DNA of 20,842 nucleotides from PALSA-1196 sp036833805. Lineage in GTDB: Bacteria > Pseudomonadota > Gammaproteobacteria > Steroidobacterales > Steroidobacteraceae. Below, one piece after another: positions 7,075-14,137 of the stretch. The position numbers and the translations under genes are program-made. The stretch's first letter is position 1. Each line of letters opens with the position of its first letter. The notes beneath the pieces are model-generated. The model made no database searches. It saw only the letters and a list, made by a program, of their open reading frames with translations, and was not told where the DNA came from. The DNA is taken from positions 1 to 20,842 of the forward strand of contig DAITPA010000031.1 in NCBI GenBank assembly GCA_036833805.1, read 5' to 3'.

Positions 7075-8612
7075 CGCTCTACGAGCGCGGCGACTCCGCC
7101 CGCTTGGGAGAACACCGCGTGCATGCCGCGCGCGCGCAGTTCACTCGCCGCGACGAGACTCCTTTGGCCGACCGCGCACACGAGCAAGTACTTACCGTCG
7201 ACGTCGAGCCCGGAATCCCCGTACAGAAGCGTGCGCATGGGTATGTGCCGCGCACTCTTGCAGGGCGTGGGCCACGCTTGCAGTTCCTGCGGCTCGCGCA
7301 AGTCAACAACGACAAAGCCCTGCTGCGTGGCGTCATCAAGCGAGGTAAAAGTGACTTCGAGAGATTCTTCATCCATGGTTGATTCCTCCTGCGGAATGTT
7401 GATGTGCACACAGGCGCGGCCGCAGCATTCGGCCGCGCGCTTCGTGCGCAGCTTGGTGCTCGACATGGAGAGGAGATTGACCACCAGCACCTCGTTGCCG
7501 AGCTGACCGGGCAGATCAAGGATGAGCTTCAAAGCCTCGAGTGCCTGCATGGATCCCAGTACGCCGGGCACGGGGCCCAGCACGCCCGCTTGCGCGCAGT
7601 TGCCGATGAGCCCATCGCGAGTTGCCTCGGGCCACACGCAGCGCAGGCACGCGGCTTGCGCTCCCGCCCGTACCACCTGCAGCTGTCCCTCGTACTGATA
7701 GACGCTCGCCAGGATCACGGGCTTCTGCAACTGCATGCAGACGTCATTCAAGACAAAGCGCGTCGCAAAATTGTCGCTGCAATCGATGACAAGATCGCAG
7801 GAATCGATAAGAGCGGCGGCATTTTCGGCCGTCAGGCGCACGACATGCGCCACCGCATGAACTTCGGGATTCAGCGCGCGCACGCGTGCGGCGGCAAGTT
7901 CAGCTTTCGGCGCGCCGACATCGCAAAGCGCGTACAAAGTCTGACGATGCAGGTTCGATGCCTCGAGCCGATCAGCATCGACAAGATCAAGGCGGCCCAC
8001 TCCGGCGCCTGCGAGATAGGTGATCACCGGTACGCCCAAGCCCCCGCAGCCGACAATGAGCACACGACTTGCCCACAGACGCTCTTGCCCCGCGCGGCCT
8101 ACTTCCTTCAGCGCCATTTGGCGCGAGTAGTCCGCCTGTGCCGGCGCGCTGTCGTTTGCGGCATGTGCATGCGTTGTTTGCGTGCCGGGCGCACAGCGCT
8201 CGCAGTTCACCCAACCAGTGTCGCCGTTTTCGTAGTACTCCTTCTTCCAGATCGGCAGCCGGTGTTTGACCTCATCGATGATGTAGCGACAGGCGCGGAA
8301 GGCCTCATCGCGATGCGCGGCACTGACTCCCACCCACACGGCGAGCTCGCCTACGGTAAGTCTGCCGACGCGATGGATACAGGCTGCATGCTCGAGCGCA
8401 AAACGTGCGGCAGCTTCGTGAAGGATGCGTTCGGCCTCCTTGCGCGCAAGCGGCGCGAAGGCTTCGTATTCAAGCGCCGTCACGCGCTCGCCCTCATTGA
8501 AGTTGCGCACCCAGCCTTCGAACGACGCGTAGCCGCCGCATTCAGGAGCGCGCAGCGCGGCCTGCGGCGCGCTAAGATCGATCGGCGTGCTCGTGAGCTC
8601 AAAGGTCAGCAT
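7071..8612 (-). CDS. MoaE-MoeB-rhodanese triple fusion (molybdopterin synthase large subunit, MoaD-activating enzyme, sulfurtransferase)
   Basis: One uninterrupted frame of 513 residues joins three Moco activities. Residues 1-140 are MoaE, the catalytic molybdopterin synthase subunit, with GWVRNFN, AHRDEAF (99-105) and KHRLPIWKKE carrying the expected catalytic lysines (117, 124). Residues 161-403 are MoeB/ThiF, which adenylates the MoaD C-terminus: YSRQ, GCGGLG (188-193), DADRLEASNLHRQ, GAPKAE, DCSDN, the Cys339 loop GNCAQAGVLGPVPG and a CLRC zinc pair at 322-325. The second zinc pair is irregular (ECCGRAC). Residues 417-513 are rhodanese-like with the active loop CAVGQRS (Cys479), as in MOCS3/MoeBR proteins. 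No start codon exists at the MoaE/MoeB junction, but an ideal internal ribosome site precedes Met413. The ATG lies 8 bases after the mobA-moaD stop, with GAAGG as ribosome site, so the gene is last in the Moco operon. Confidence 0.93.
   Translation of the reverse strand: MLTFELTSTPIDLSAPQAALRAPECGGYASFEGWVRNFNEGERVTALEYEAFAPLARKEAERILHEAAARFALEHAACIHRVGRLTVGELAVWVGVSAAHRDEAFRACRYIIDEVKHRLPIWKKEYYENGDTGWVNCERCAPGTQTTHAHAANDSAPAQADYSRQMALKEVGRAGQERLWASRVLIVGCGGLGVPVITYLAGAGVGRLDLVDADRLEASNLHRQTLYALCDVGAPKAELAAARVRALNPEVHAVAHVVRLTAENAAALIDSCDLVIDCSDNFATRFVLNDVCMQLQKPVILASVYQYEGQLQVVRAGAQAACLRCVWPEATRDGLIGNCAQAGVLGPVPGVLGSMQALEALKLILDLPGQLGNEVLVVNLLSMSSTKLRTKRAAECCGRACVHINIPQEESTMDEESLEVTFTSLDDATQQGFVVVDLREPQELQAWPTPCKSARHIPMRTLLYGDSGLDVDGKYLLVCAVGQRSLVAASELRARGMHAVFSQAGGVAALVER
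7374..7390 (-). promoter_or_regulatory. internal ribosome-binding site and ATG for a free rhodanese-domain protein
   Basis: On the minus strand a perfect AGGAGG (7390-7385) is followed after 8 bases by ATG (7376-7374), in frame with the triple fusion at Met413. Translation from here would give a separate 101-residue rhodanese protein ending at 7071. It is among the strongest ribosome sites in the window, better than that of the full-length gene. It suggests that two products are made, or that a formerly separate downstream gene has lost the upstream stop. Confidence 0.6.
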
Positions 8613-8620
8613 CAGCGCCT

Positions 8621-9451
8621 TCAGCCGCCCGCCACGGGCGGAATGAACACGACGCGGTCGCCGTCGACAAGAGTCTGCGCCCAGTCGCTGAACTCATCGT
8701 TGACGGCGACTTTAAGCATCGGCGCGGCAAGCGAAAAAGGATAGCGCGCCTGCAATTCCTCGTAGAGCTCGCGTGGCGTCGCCGCGCGCGTGGCGAGAGC
8801 TTCCTCGCTCTTGCCGGCCTCCTCGCGCAGGAGTGCGTAATACTGCACGCGAATCCGTTTTGCGGGCGAGGCGAGCGCGACGAGCGCCGCGTCATACTCA
8901 GCGCGAGTGTTGATGTTGTCGAGCGCGCGCGCATCGGGCGCGGCGATGAGGTGCACGTCCCCCTTAAGAAGAAACTTGCGCGGACACTGCCGCCCCTCGC
9001 GAAGATACGCCTCCAAAGCCTCGCCGCTTGCCGGTTCGTAGATGGCGCACAGCGGCTCCGGCAGCCCGTCATGGTTTGACACATACGCCGTCGCGGCGCG
9101 CGCCGCATCACGCGCGGCGAGGAGATGTTCGAGGGTTCTCGCATCGAGAAAAGGCAGATCGCAGGCGACCACGAGCCACGCCACGTCGGGAAATTGCGCC
9201 TGTGCCGCCATGATGCCCGCGATCGGCCCCATGTTGACTTCGCGGTCAATGATCTGTGCAAAGCCTGCGCGCAGCGGGTCGTCAACCTGATCCGCACGCA
9301 CCGACACGAACGCGCGCTGCACGAGGGCAGTGACGAGCCGCATCGCCTCAGTGAGCTGCGAGCGGCCGTGATAGCTCAACGCCGCTTTGTCGGTGTGCAT
9401 GCGCAAGCTCTTGCCGCCCGCTAGCACGAGACCATAAACGGGCGCGCTCAT
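8621..9451 (-). CDS. MobA-MoaD fusion (Moco guanylyltransferase joined to the molybdopterin synthase sulfur carrier)
   Basis: The 276-residue frame joins two Moco proteins. Residues 5-195 are MobA, which attaches GMP to Mo-molybdopterin, with LAGGKSLRM...DK (10-22, the GTP-binding loop), CDLPFL (97-102), GLPEPLCAIYEP and DNINT (178-182). Residues 199-276 are MoaD, a ubiquitin-like sulfur carrier, with IRVQYYALLREEAG, VNDE and the ending DGDRVVFIPPVAGG. The Gly-Gly that must be adenylated and thiocarboxylated is free at the very C-terminus, so the carrier should work. The ATG overlaps the moaC stop (ATGA) and no separate ribosome site is visible, which points to coupled translation. No internal start for a free MoaD is evident. 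The MobA glycine loop (KSLRMHTDK) is a little unlike the E. coli one but keeps its lysines. Confidence 0.93.
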   Translation of the reverse strand: MSAPVYGLVLAGGKSLRMHTDKAALSYHGRSQLTEAMRLVTALVQRAFVSVRADQVDDPLRAGFAQIIDREVNMGPIAGIMAAQAQFPDVAWLVVACDLPFLDARTLEHLLAARDAARAATAYVSNHDGLPEPLCAIYEPASGEALEAYLREGRQCPRKFLLKGDVHLIAAPDARALDNINTRAEYDAALVALASPAKRIRVQYYALLREEAGKSEEALATRAATPRELYEELQARYPFSLAAPMLKVAVNDEFSDWAQTLVDGDRVVFIPPVAGG

Positions 9452-9924
9452 CGGGCGCGCACGTTGCGTTTGCCGCCGGACTTTTCGACGAGTCGGACGC
9501 TTGTGATCTCAATATCGTGCGACAGCGCCTTGCACATGTCGTACACGGTGAGCGCCGCGACGGTTGCGCCGGTGAGCGCTTCCATCTCAACTCCGGTGCG
9601 GTGATGCACTGATACGCGACAGCGTATGACGAGACCTGCGCGCAGCGTGTCGATTTCGATGCTGCAGTCCTCAAGGGCGAGCGGGTGACAAAACGGAATG
9701 AGCTCGTGCGTGCGCTTCGCGGCCATTACCCCGGCGATGATCGCGGTGTCAAATACGGGTCCCTTGTTCGTGCGGTGGCCGCTCTTTTGCAATGCGAGCG
9801 CGACCGCGCGCGGCACGCGCATGCGCGCTTGCGCGACGGCGATGCGCGCAGTCACGGGCTTTCTCCCGACATCGACCATGCGCGGGCGCTTGGCGCGATC
9901 TAAGTGTGTGAGGCTTTTGACCAA
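9448..9924 (-). CDS. moaC: cyclic pyranopterin monophosphate synthase
   Basis: MoaC converts the MoaA product (3',8-cyclo-GTP) to cyclic pyranopterin monophosphate. The family begins with LTH-D followed by MVDV, so I choose the TTG at 9924, which gives 158 residues (E. coli 161) starting MVKSLTHLD. The next ATG would remove the conserved start. The open frame extends much further upstream, but only through the moaA coding region in another frame. Catalytic residues expected from E. coli are present: Lys54 (NKGPVF), His80 (PFCHPL), Asp129 and Lys132 (YDMCKA), plus TGVEMEALTGA. The TTG lies one base after the moaA stop with no clear ribosome site, so coupled translation is likely. The stop overlaps the mobA-moaD start (ATGA). 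Confidence 0.93.
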   Translation of the reverse strand: MVKSLTHLDRAKRPRMVDVGRKPVTARIAVAQARMRVPRAVALALQKSGHRTNKGPVFDTAIIAGVMAAKRTHELIPFCHPLALEDCSIEIDTLRAGLVIRCRVSVHHRTGVEMEALTGATVAALTVYDMCKALSHDIEITSVRLVEKSGGKRNVRAR

Positions 9925-9925
9925 G

Positions 9926-10981
9926 TCAGCCGCCGATGTAATACATTTCGACCTTCGGGGAAGCCGCCGCTGTCTCGCGCATCCGGGCGCGCAGTTCACT
10001 GTAGCGGTCGGCGCGCCCGAGCCAGACCGCACGGATGCGCTCGAGCAACTGCTCATCGCTCGCACCGCCGCGCAGTGCATCCCGCAGGCTCGTGCCTGAG
10101 GTTGCGAATAGACAGGTATAGAGCACACCATCAGAGGACAGGCGCGCTCGCGAGCAGTTCCCGCAAAACGGCTGTGTCACGGAGGAGATGAAGCCGATCT
10201 CGCCGCGACCGTCGGCAAAGCCATAGCGCTCGGCGACTTCGCCCCGGTAGTTGCGCTCGAGCGGCGCAAGCGCCCAGCGCGCACCGATGCGCGCGAGGAG
10301 TTCCTTCGACGGTACCACGAGCTCCTGCCGCCAGGCGTTGCGATTGCCGACGTCCATGTATTCGATGAAGCGCACGATCACGTCGGTGGCGCGGAAGTGC
10401 TCGATGAGGCCCTCCACGGTCGAGTCGTTCATGCCACGCTCGATCACCGCATTTACCTTGATGGGGGTCAGACCCGCGCGGCGCGCGTGCGCGATACCGT
10501 CAAGCACTTCCTCGACGCTGCCAAGTCCGCCGCTCATGCGCGCGAAAATATCAGGGTCGAGGCTATCGAGGCTCACCGTGACGCGCTTTAATCCCGCCGC
10601 CTTCAATTCCGCTGCGTGCTGCGCCAAGAGCACCCCATTGGTCGTCAACGCGACATCGTCGATGCCCGGGATCGCGGTGAGATCGCCGATAAGATCAGCG
10701 AGGTTCGCGCGCAACAGCGGTTCGCCGCCCGTTAAGCGCAGCTTGCGCACGCCCAGCTGCACGAACAGGCGCGCTACCCGCACGATCTCCTCGAAGGAGA
10801 GCCGCTCGCCGGAGCCCAAGAAGCGGTACTTTTCATGGTAGGTCTCGCGCGGCATGCAATACGGGCAGCGAAAGTTGCAGCGATCCATGACCGAGATCCG
10901 CAGGTCGCGAAGCGGACGGCTGAAGGTATCGCGCGGCCGGCGCAGATCTTCGATCGGGACGACGGTTTCGGTTCGGGGCAT
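9926..10981 (-). CDS. moaA: GTP 3',8-cyclase (radical SAM)
   Basis: MoaA uses a radical-SAM [4Fe-4S] cluster and a second C-terminal cluster to cyclise GTP, the first step of Moco synthesis. From ATG 10981 the protein has 351 residues. The SAM cluster cysteines are 35, 39 and 42 (CNFRCPYC); TGGEPLLR, TTNG and SLDSLDP follow. The substrate-cluster cysteines are 273, 276 and 290 (FCGNC...YTC). It ends in YYIGG, and this terminal Gly-Gly is known to be needed for MoaA activity. A longer frame reaching 11143 runs through moeA and is rejected. The ATG lies 13 bases after the moeA stop with a TTAGGGG ribosome site. Together with moaC it makes cyclic pyranopterin. Confidence 0.96.
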   Translation of the reverse strand: MPRTETVVPIEDLRRPRDTFSRPLRDLRISVMDRCNFRCPYCMPRETYHEKYRFLGSGERLSFEEIVRVARLFVQLGVRKLRLTGGEPLLRANLADLIGDLTAIPGIDDVALTTNGVLLAQHAAELKAAGLKRVTVSLDSLDPDIFARMSGGLGSVEEVLDGIAHARRAGLTPIKVNAVIERGMNDSTVEGLIEHFRATDVIVRFIEYMDVGNRNAWRQELVVPSKELLARIGARWALAPLERNYRGEVAERYGFADGRGEIGFISSVTQPFCGNCSRARLSSDGVLYTCLFATSGTSLRDALRGGASDEQLLERIRAVWLGRADRYSELRARMRETAAASPKVEMYYIGG

Positions 10982-10994
10982 AGCCCCTAAGGTC

Positions 10995-12197
10995 TTACCA
11001 TCGGTGGAGGCGGGTGACAAATCCTTTGGGGTAGGTGTTCGGCCCGGGCGGCAGCTCGACAAAGCCGTTGGTACCGGCAAGGGAGGTGAAATCGCCTGAA
11101 CCGTTGGTCGGACAAGGTGTGGCCCAGGCGCGGCCCCATTCATCGGTTTCGATGCGCACTGGCATGAAGAAGGCGAGCGGCTGCTTGACCGTGACGGGTG
11201 CGCTCAACGCTATCTTCTGCGGCGCGTGCGGTGTCTCGCCCATGGCGGCAAAGAGCGCCGGCAGCACATAGCGCGCGACACACACGAGCGTGGAGACCGG
11301 GTTTCCGGGGAGCGCAAAGACGACCGCCCCGGTTGCGGCAACGCCGAACCACAAAGGTAATCCCGGGCGCTGCGCGACTTTATGAAAAATGGTACGCACG
11401 CCCAAATCGGTGAGTGCTCGCGGCACGAGGTCGAGCCGCCCCATCGACACGCCGCCGCTAAGAACGAGCACGTCGTGCGTGTCGAGATGGAACTTGAGCC
11501 GATCGTTAAGTTCCTGCAGATCATCGCGCACATGATCGTCTGCGACGCGCTGGAAGCCGCGGCACTTCAAGGCGGCGACGATTGCGTAGGCATTTGAGCG
11601 CCGCACTTGGTGAGCGAGGATCGGCTCGCCGGGCTCGATAAGCTCGTTGCCCGTTGAAATCACGGCGACAGCCGGTTGGCTTGCGACACGAATGCGGGCC
11701 ATACCGGCGGAGGCGGCGATGGCAATTTCGGGCGCCGTAAGACGCGCGCCGACGTTAAGGAGCAGCGCCCCCTGGCGCGTGTCGCTCGCTCGCCGGTGGA
11801 TGTTTTGCCACGCTGCCACGAGAAGCTCGGGAGCGAGCTTAGCTTCGCGGCCGCAGACGCTGACCTGTTCGACCGGGACGACTGCGTCACAGCCGACCGG
11901 CAGTACCGCACCCGTCATCACTTCGATGCAGGCGCCCGCCGCTTCGAGGGATTGCGGCGGATCTCCGGCGGGCTGCATTCCCTGGATGCGAAACGTGCGC
12001 AGGCCGCCTGCGAGCGCGCGGCGGTCGAGCGCAATGCCATCCATCGCCACGCGATCGAAAGGTGGCTGATCACGCTCCGCATAGATGTTCTCGCGCAGCA
12101 CCGCGCCCGCGCATTGCGCGAGCGGCAGGGATTCGATCGGCAGACACGCGAGGTTCTGTCCGATCAGGTGCTCAGCTTCGGCGGGAGTCAGTAACAC
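10995..12197 (-). CDS. moeA: molybdopterin molybdenumtransferase
   Basis: MoeA inserts molybdate into adenylated molybdopterin to form Moco. The 400 residues match the family (E. coli 411). Domain signals are PPFDRVAMDG with Asp53, TGAVLPVGCDAVVPVEQV, TGNELIEPG, SNAYA, SGGVSMGRLD, RPGLPLWFG and LPGNPVSTLV, followed by a C-terminal beta-barrel domain. The acidic residues known to be important in E. coli MoeA appear conserved in these motifs. The start is a GTG (MLLTPAEAEHLI); only a weak GGGGCG ribosome site is seen, and a CGCGCG hairpin lies just upstream. It is the first recognisable Moco gene of the block. Its usual partner MogA is not in the window. It could also be annotated simply as a molybdopterin-binding protein, but the family is clear. 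Confidence 0.95.
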   Translation of the reverse strand: MLLTPAEAEHLIGQNLACLPIESLPLAQCAGAVLRENIYAERDQPPFDRVAMDGIALDRRALAGGLRTFRIQGMQPAGDPPQSLEAAGACIEVMTGAVLPVGCDAVVPVEQVSVCGREAKLAPELLVAAWQNIHRRASDTRQGALLLNVGARLTAPEIAIAASAGMARIRVASQPAVAVISTGNELIEPGEPILAHQVRRSNAYAIVAALKCRGFQRVADDHVRDDLQELNDRLKFHLDTHDVLVLSGGVSMGRLDLVPRALTDLGVRTIFHKVAQRPGLPLWFGVAATGAVVFALPGNPVSTLVCVARYVLPALFAAMGETPHAPQKIALSAPVTVKQPLAFFMPVRIETDEWGRAWATPCPTNGSGDFTSLAGTNGFVELPPGPNTYPKGFVTRLHRW

Positions 12198-12206
12198 GAG
12201 ACGCCC

Positions 12207-12223
12207 CGCGCGTGGCTCGCGCG
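12207..12223. repeat. CGCGCG hairpin between the small exported-protein gene and moeA
   Basis: CGCGCG at 12207-12212 and 12218-12223 form a perfect 6-bp stem with a 5-base loop. It lies just after the stop of the upstream gene and 9 bases before the moeA GTG on the minus-strand transcript. There is no T-run. It might lower moeA translation or protect the upstream message, or it may be a chance product of CG-rich sequence. Confidence 0.3.
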
Positions 12224-12224
12224 T

Positions 12225-12602
12225 TTATCCCTTGGTCGCCGACGGTGCGCTCTTCGCCTTGAAGATGTGGATCTGCTCGTTGAAGCGGTCCGCAATCTTC
12301 TGGTCTTCGTCGACGGCGGCATTATTCTTCTGTGCCTGCTGCTGCTCAATGGCGCTCTTCTGTTCGGCGGTGAGCTTGTCGCCGCCCTTCGCAAGCTGCG
12401 CGTTTTCCTCGAGCTTGATGCAGGCCGTGTAGGCGTTTATTTCCTCATCGAACTTTTTGACCTGCTTCTGCGCCGCGACCATCTCGGCAAGCGTCGCGGT
12501 GGCGCCGTCGGGGATCTTCGTAGGAGCCGTCGGATATGTGCAGGCGGCATGCACCGGCACAGCGAAAAGGGCGAGCGCAGCAAGGGGAAACAGAACTTTC
12601 AT
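12225..12602 (-). CDS. small exported protein of unknown function
   Basis: I do not recognise a named family. The protein has 125 residues. An N-terminal signal peptide (MKVLFPLAALALFAVPVHA) probably ends at residue 19 or 20, so the product should be periplasmic. The mature part is short, charged and Gln/Lys/Glu/Ala-rich with long predicted helices (about 38-70 and 78-115), possibly a helical hairpin or coiled coil. It has two cysteines (21 and 61) that could form a disulfide. The ATG has a good GAGGA ribosome site 8 bases upstream. It sits 30 bases after the outer-membrane-factor stop and 27 bases before moeA, bridging the efflux and Moco genes on one strand. Similar small ACTYP...-type exported proteins seem familiar from xanthomonad-like genomes, but that is memory, not a search. 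Confidence 0.8.
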   Translation of the reverse strand: MKVLFPLAALALFAVPVHAACTYPTAPTKIPDGATATLAEMVAAQKQVKKFDEEINAYTACIKLEENAQLAKGGDKLTAEQKSAIEQQQAQKNNAAVDEDQKIADRFNEQIHIFKAKSAPSATKG

Positions 12603-12632
12603 GAATGAATCCTCGCGTCGTGAGCGCGTATC

Positions 12633-14129
12633 TTAGTGTTGCGCCGCCGCGTCGGCTACAGCTTGGTTAGGCCAGCCGCCGCCCAATGCTTGGATGAGCG
12701 CAATGGCGGTGGTCTGGCGGGCGACGGCGGACTGCACGAGCGCGCGCCGGGCGGTCAATGCCGCCGCCTGCGCGACCACGACGTCGGTGTAGACGATCTG
12801 CCCGGCACGGTACTGATTCAGGGTGATGCGCTCCGCGTCATCGGCAGCGGCAGATGCCTGTTTCAAAAGCTCATATTGGCGTGCCATCACGAGGGACGCC
12901 GCGAGGTGATCTTCGACGCCTTGGAAAGCGCTGAGCACGCTCTGGCGGTAATTCGCAACCGCCTGGTCATAGGCTGCTCGGGCAGCGGCCGTGCGCGCTC
13001 GGGTCAGGCCCGCATCGAACAGCGTTTCGCTCGCCGCGGCGCCAATACTCCAGATGCGCGTCGGCGCGGTGAACAGTTGGTTCAACATCGCCGCCGCCGT
13101 GCCGCCGGATCCGGTGAGGTTGAAACTCGGGAAGTACGCAGCTTCCTGCACGCCGATCTCGGCATTGGCGGCGGCGACCAGCCGTTCGGACGCCGCAATA
13201 TCCGGCCGGCGTTGCAGGAGTGACGATGGAATTCCGATCGGCACCTCGGGAACGGTTGCGACCCAGTCCGCCTCCGGCAGGCCGAAGGAACCCGCAGGCT
13301 CGCCGATCAACATCGCAATGGCATGCTCGAGCGTCGTTCTCTGCTGCTCCAGTCCCGCGAGCTGACTCTGGGTGCTTTGCAGTTGCGTCTGCGCCTGCAG
13401 GACATCGATCTTGGCGACGATCTTGGCGTTGTACTGGTTCAGCGTGATCTGGAAGCTGCGCTGATAGGCCTGCACGGTAGTGTACACAAGCTTGAATTCG
13501 GCATCCGTCTCGCGCAGCTGAAAGTAGTCCGTAGCGAGCAGGCCCTGCGCCGACAAGCGCGCGGCAGCAAGATCCGCTTCACTCGCCTGCGCATTCTCGC
13601 GGGCGTTCTCAACCGTGCGCCGTATGCGCCCCCACACATCCGGCGCCCAGGTCGCGCCGAGGCTTACCTGGTAAAGCGTGGAGGTCGAACCACCCGAGGG
13701 ATTCGTAGTCGTGGTCGTCGTGCCGCCAACACTCGTGCCGACGGCAAGACCTCTCGAACCGCTGCCCGAGCGGGTGGCGCCGGCGTTCACCGTCGCCGTC
13801 GGAAAATACGCCGCGCGTGCTTCGCTCACCAATGCCAATGACTGACGATAGGCGGCATCCGCAGCGGCGATATTCTGATTCGAGATAGTGACGCGGTGCT
13901 CGAGGTCATCAAGCACCGGGTCCTTGAATAGACTCCACCAGTCGCCGCGCTCCAGGGTGTCGGCGGGCGCCGCCGTCGTCCACAGACTTGCTTCCCCGTA
14001 GCTCGCCGGGGTCGGCGCGCTTGGCTGTACATAGCGCGGCCCGACTGCGCAGCCTGCCAAAACGGCGACGAGCGCAAGCCCGCCGAAGAGCCACGCGAAT
14101 CGATGATGGGTGGGGCGCGGAATCGGCAT
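12633..14129 (-). CDS. outer-membrane factor lipoprotein of an RND efflux pump (NodT/OprM family, OpmB-like position)
   Basis: This would be the TolC-like outer-membrane duct of the pump encoded upstream. From ATG 14129, which has a GAGGA site 5 bases upstream, there are 498 residues; a TTG at 14141 would add four. The signal ends in a classical lipobox, VAVLAGC, with Cys27 as lipid acceptor, followed by VGPRYVQPSAPTP typical of the family. Two OEP repeats follow: DPVLDDLEHRV...NIAAADAAYRQ...SEARAAYFPT in the first half, and RPDIAASERLVAAANAEIGVQEAAYFPSF-type motifs in the second (RRPDIAASERLV, YFPSFNLTGS). Residues about 120-153 are Ser/Gly/Thr-rich with six consecutive threonines, in a region expected to form an outer loop near a beta strand. 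The start lies 8 bases after the mdtC stop, so it is in the same operon. Confidence 0.93.
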   Translation of the reverse strand: MPIPRPTHHRFAWLFGGLALVAVLAGCAVGPRYVQPSAPTPASYGEASLWTTAAPADTLERGDWWSLFKDPVLDDLEHRVTISNQNIAAADAAYRQSLALVSEARAAYFPTATVNAGATRSGSGSRGLAVGTSVGGTTTTTTNPSGGSTSTLYQVSLGATWAPDVWGRIRRTVENARENAQASEADLAAARLSAQGLLATDYFQLRETDAEFKLVYTTVQAYQRSFQITLNQYNAKIVAKIDVLQAQTQLQSTQSQLAGLEQQRTTLEHAIAMLIGEPAGSFGLPEADWVATVPEVPIGIPSSLLQRRPDIAASERLVAAANAEIGVQEAAYFPSFNLTGSGGTAAAMLNQLFTAPTRIWSIGAAASETLFDAGLTRARTAAARAAYDQAVANYRQSVLSAFQGVEDHLAASLVMARQYELLKQASAAADDAERITLNQYRAGQIVYTDVVVAQAAALTARRALVQSAVARQTTAIALIQALGGGWPNQAVADAAAQH

Positions 14130-14137
14130 CGGTGTCC

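Noticed and set aside
7404..8744. Long 446-codon plus-strand open frame.
   Set aside because: It lies wholly antisense to the MoaE-MoeB fusion and the end of mobA-moaD, with no recognisable domain. Long antisense frames are expected in high-GC DNA.
9925..10131. 69-codon N-terminal extension of moaC.
   Set aside because: It is a shadow of the moaA 3' coding region; MoaC similarity starts only after 9924.
10982..11143. 54-codon N-terminal extension of moaA.
   Set aside because: It runs through the moeA 3' end and has no MoaA similarity; the ATG at 10981 has a ribosome site and the right N-terminus.
9926..12197. A Moco-sensing riboswitch upstream of moaA.
   Set aside because: moaA follows moeA by 13 bases and moeA has only a 27-base spacer, leaving no room for a leader RNA.
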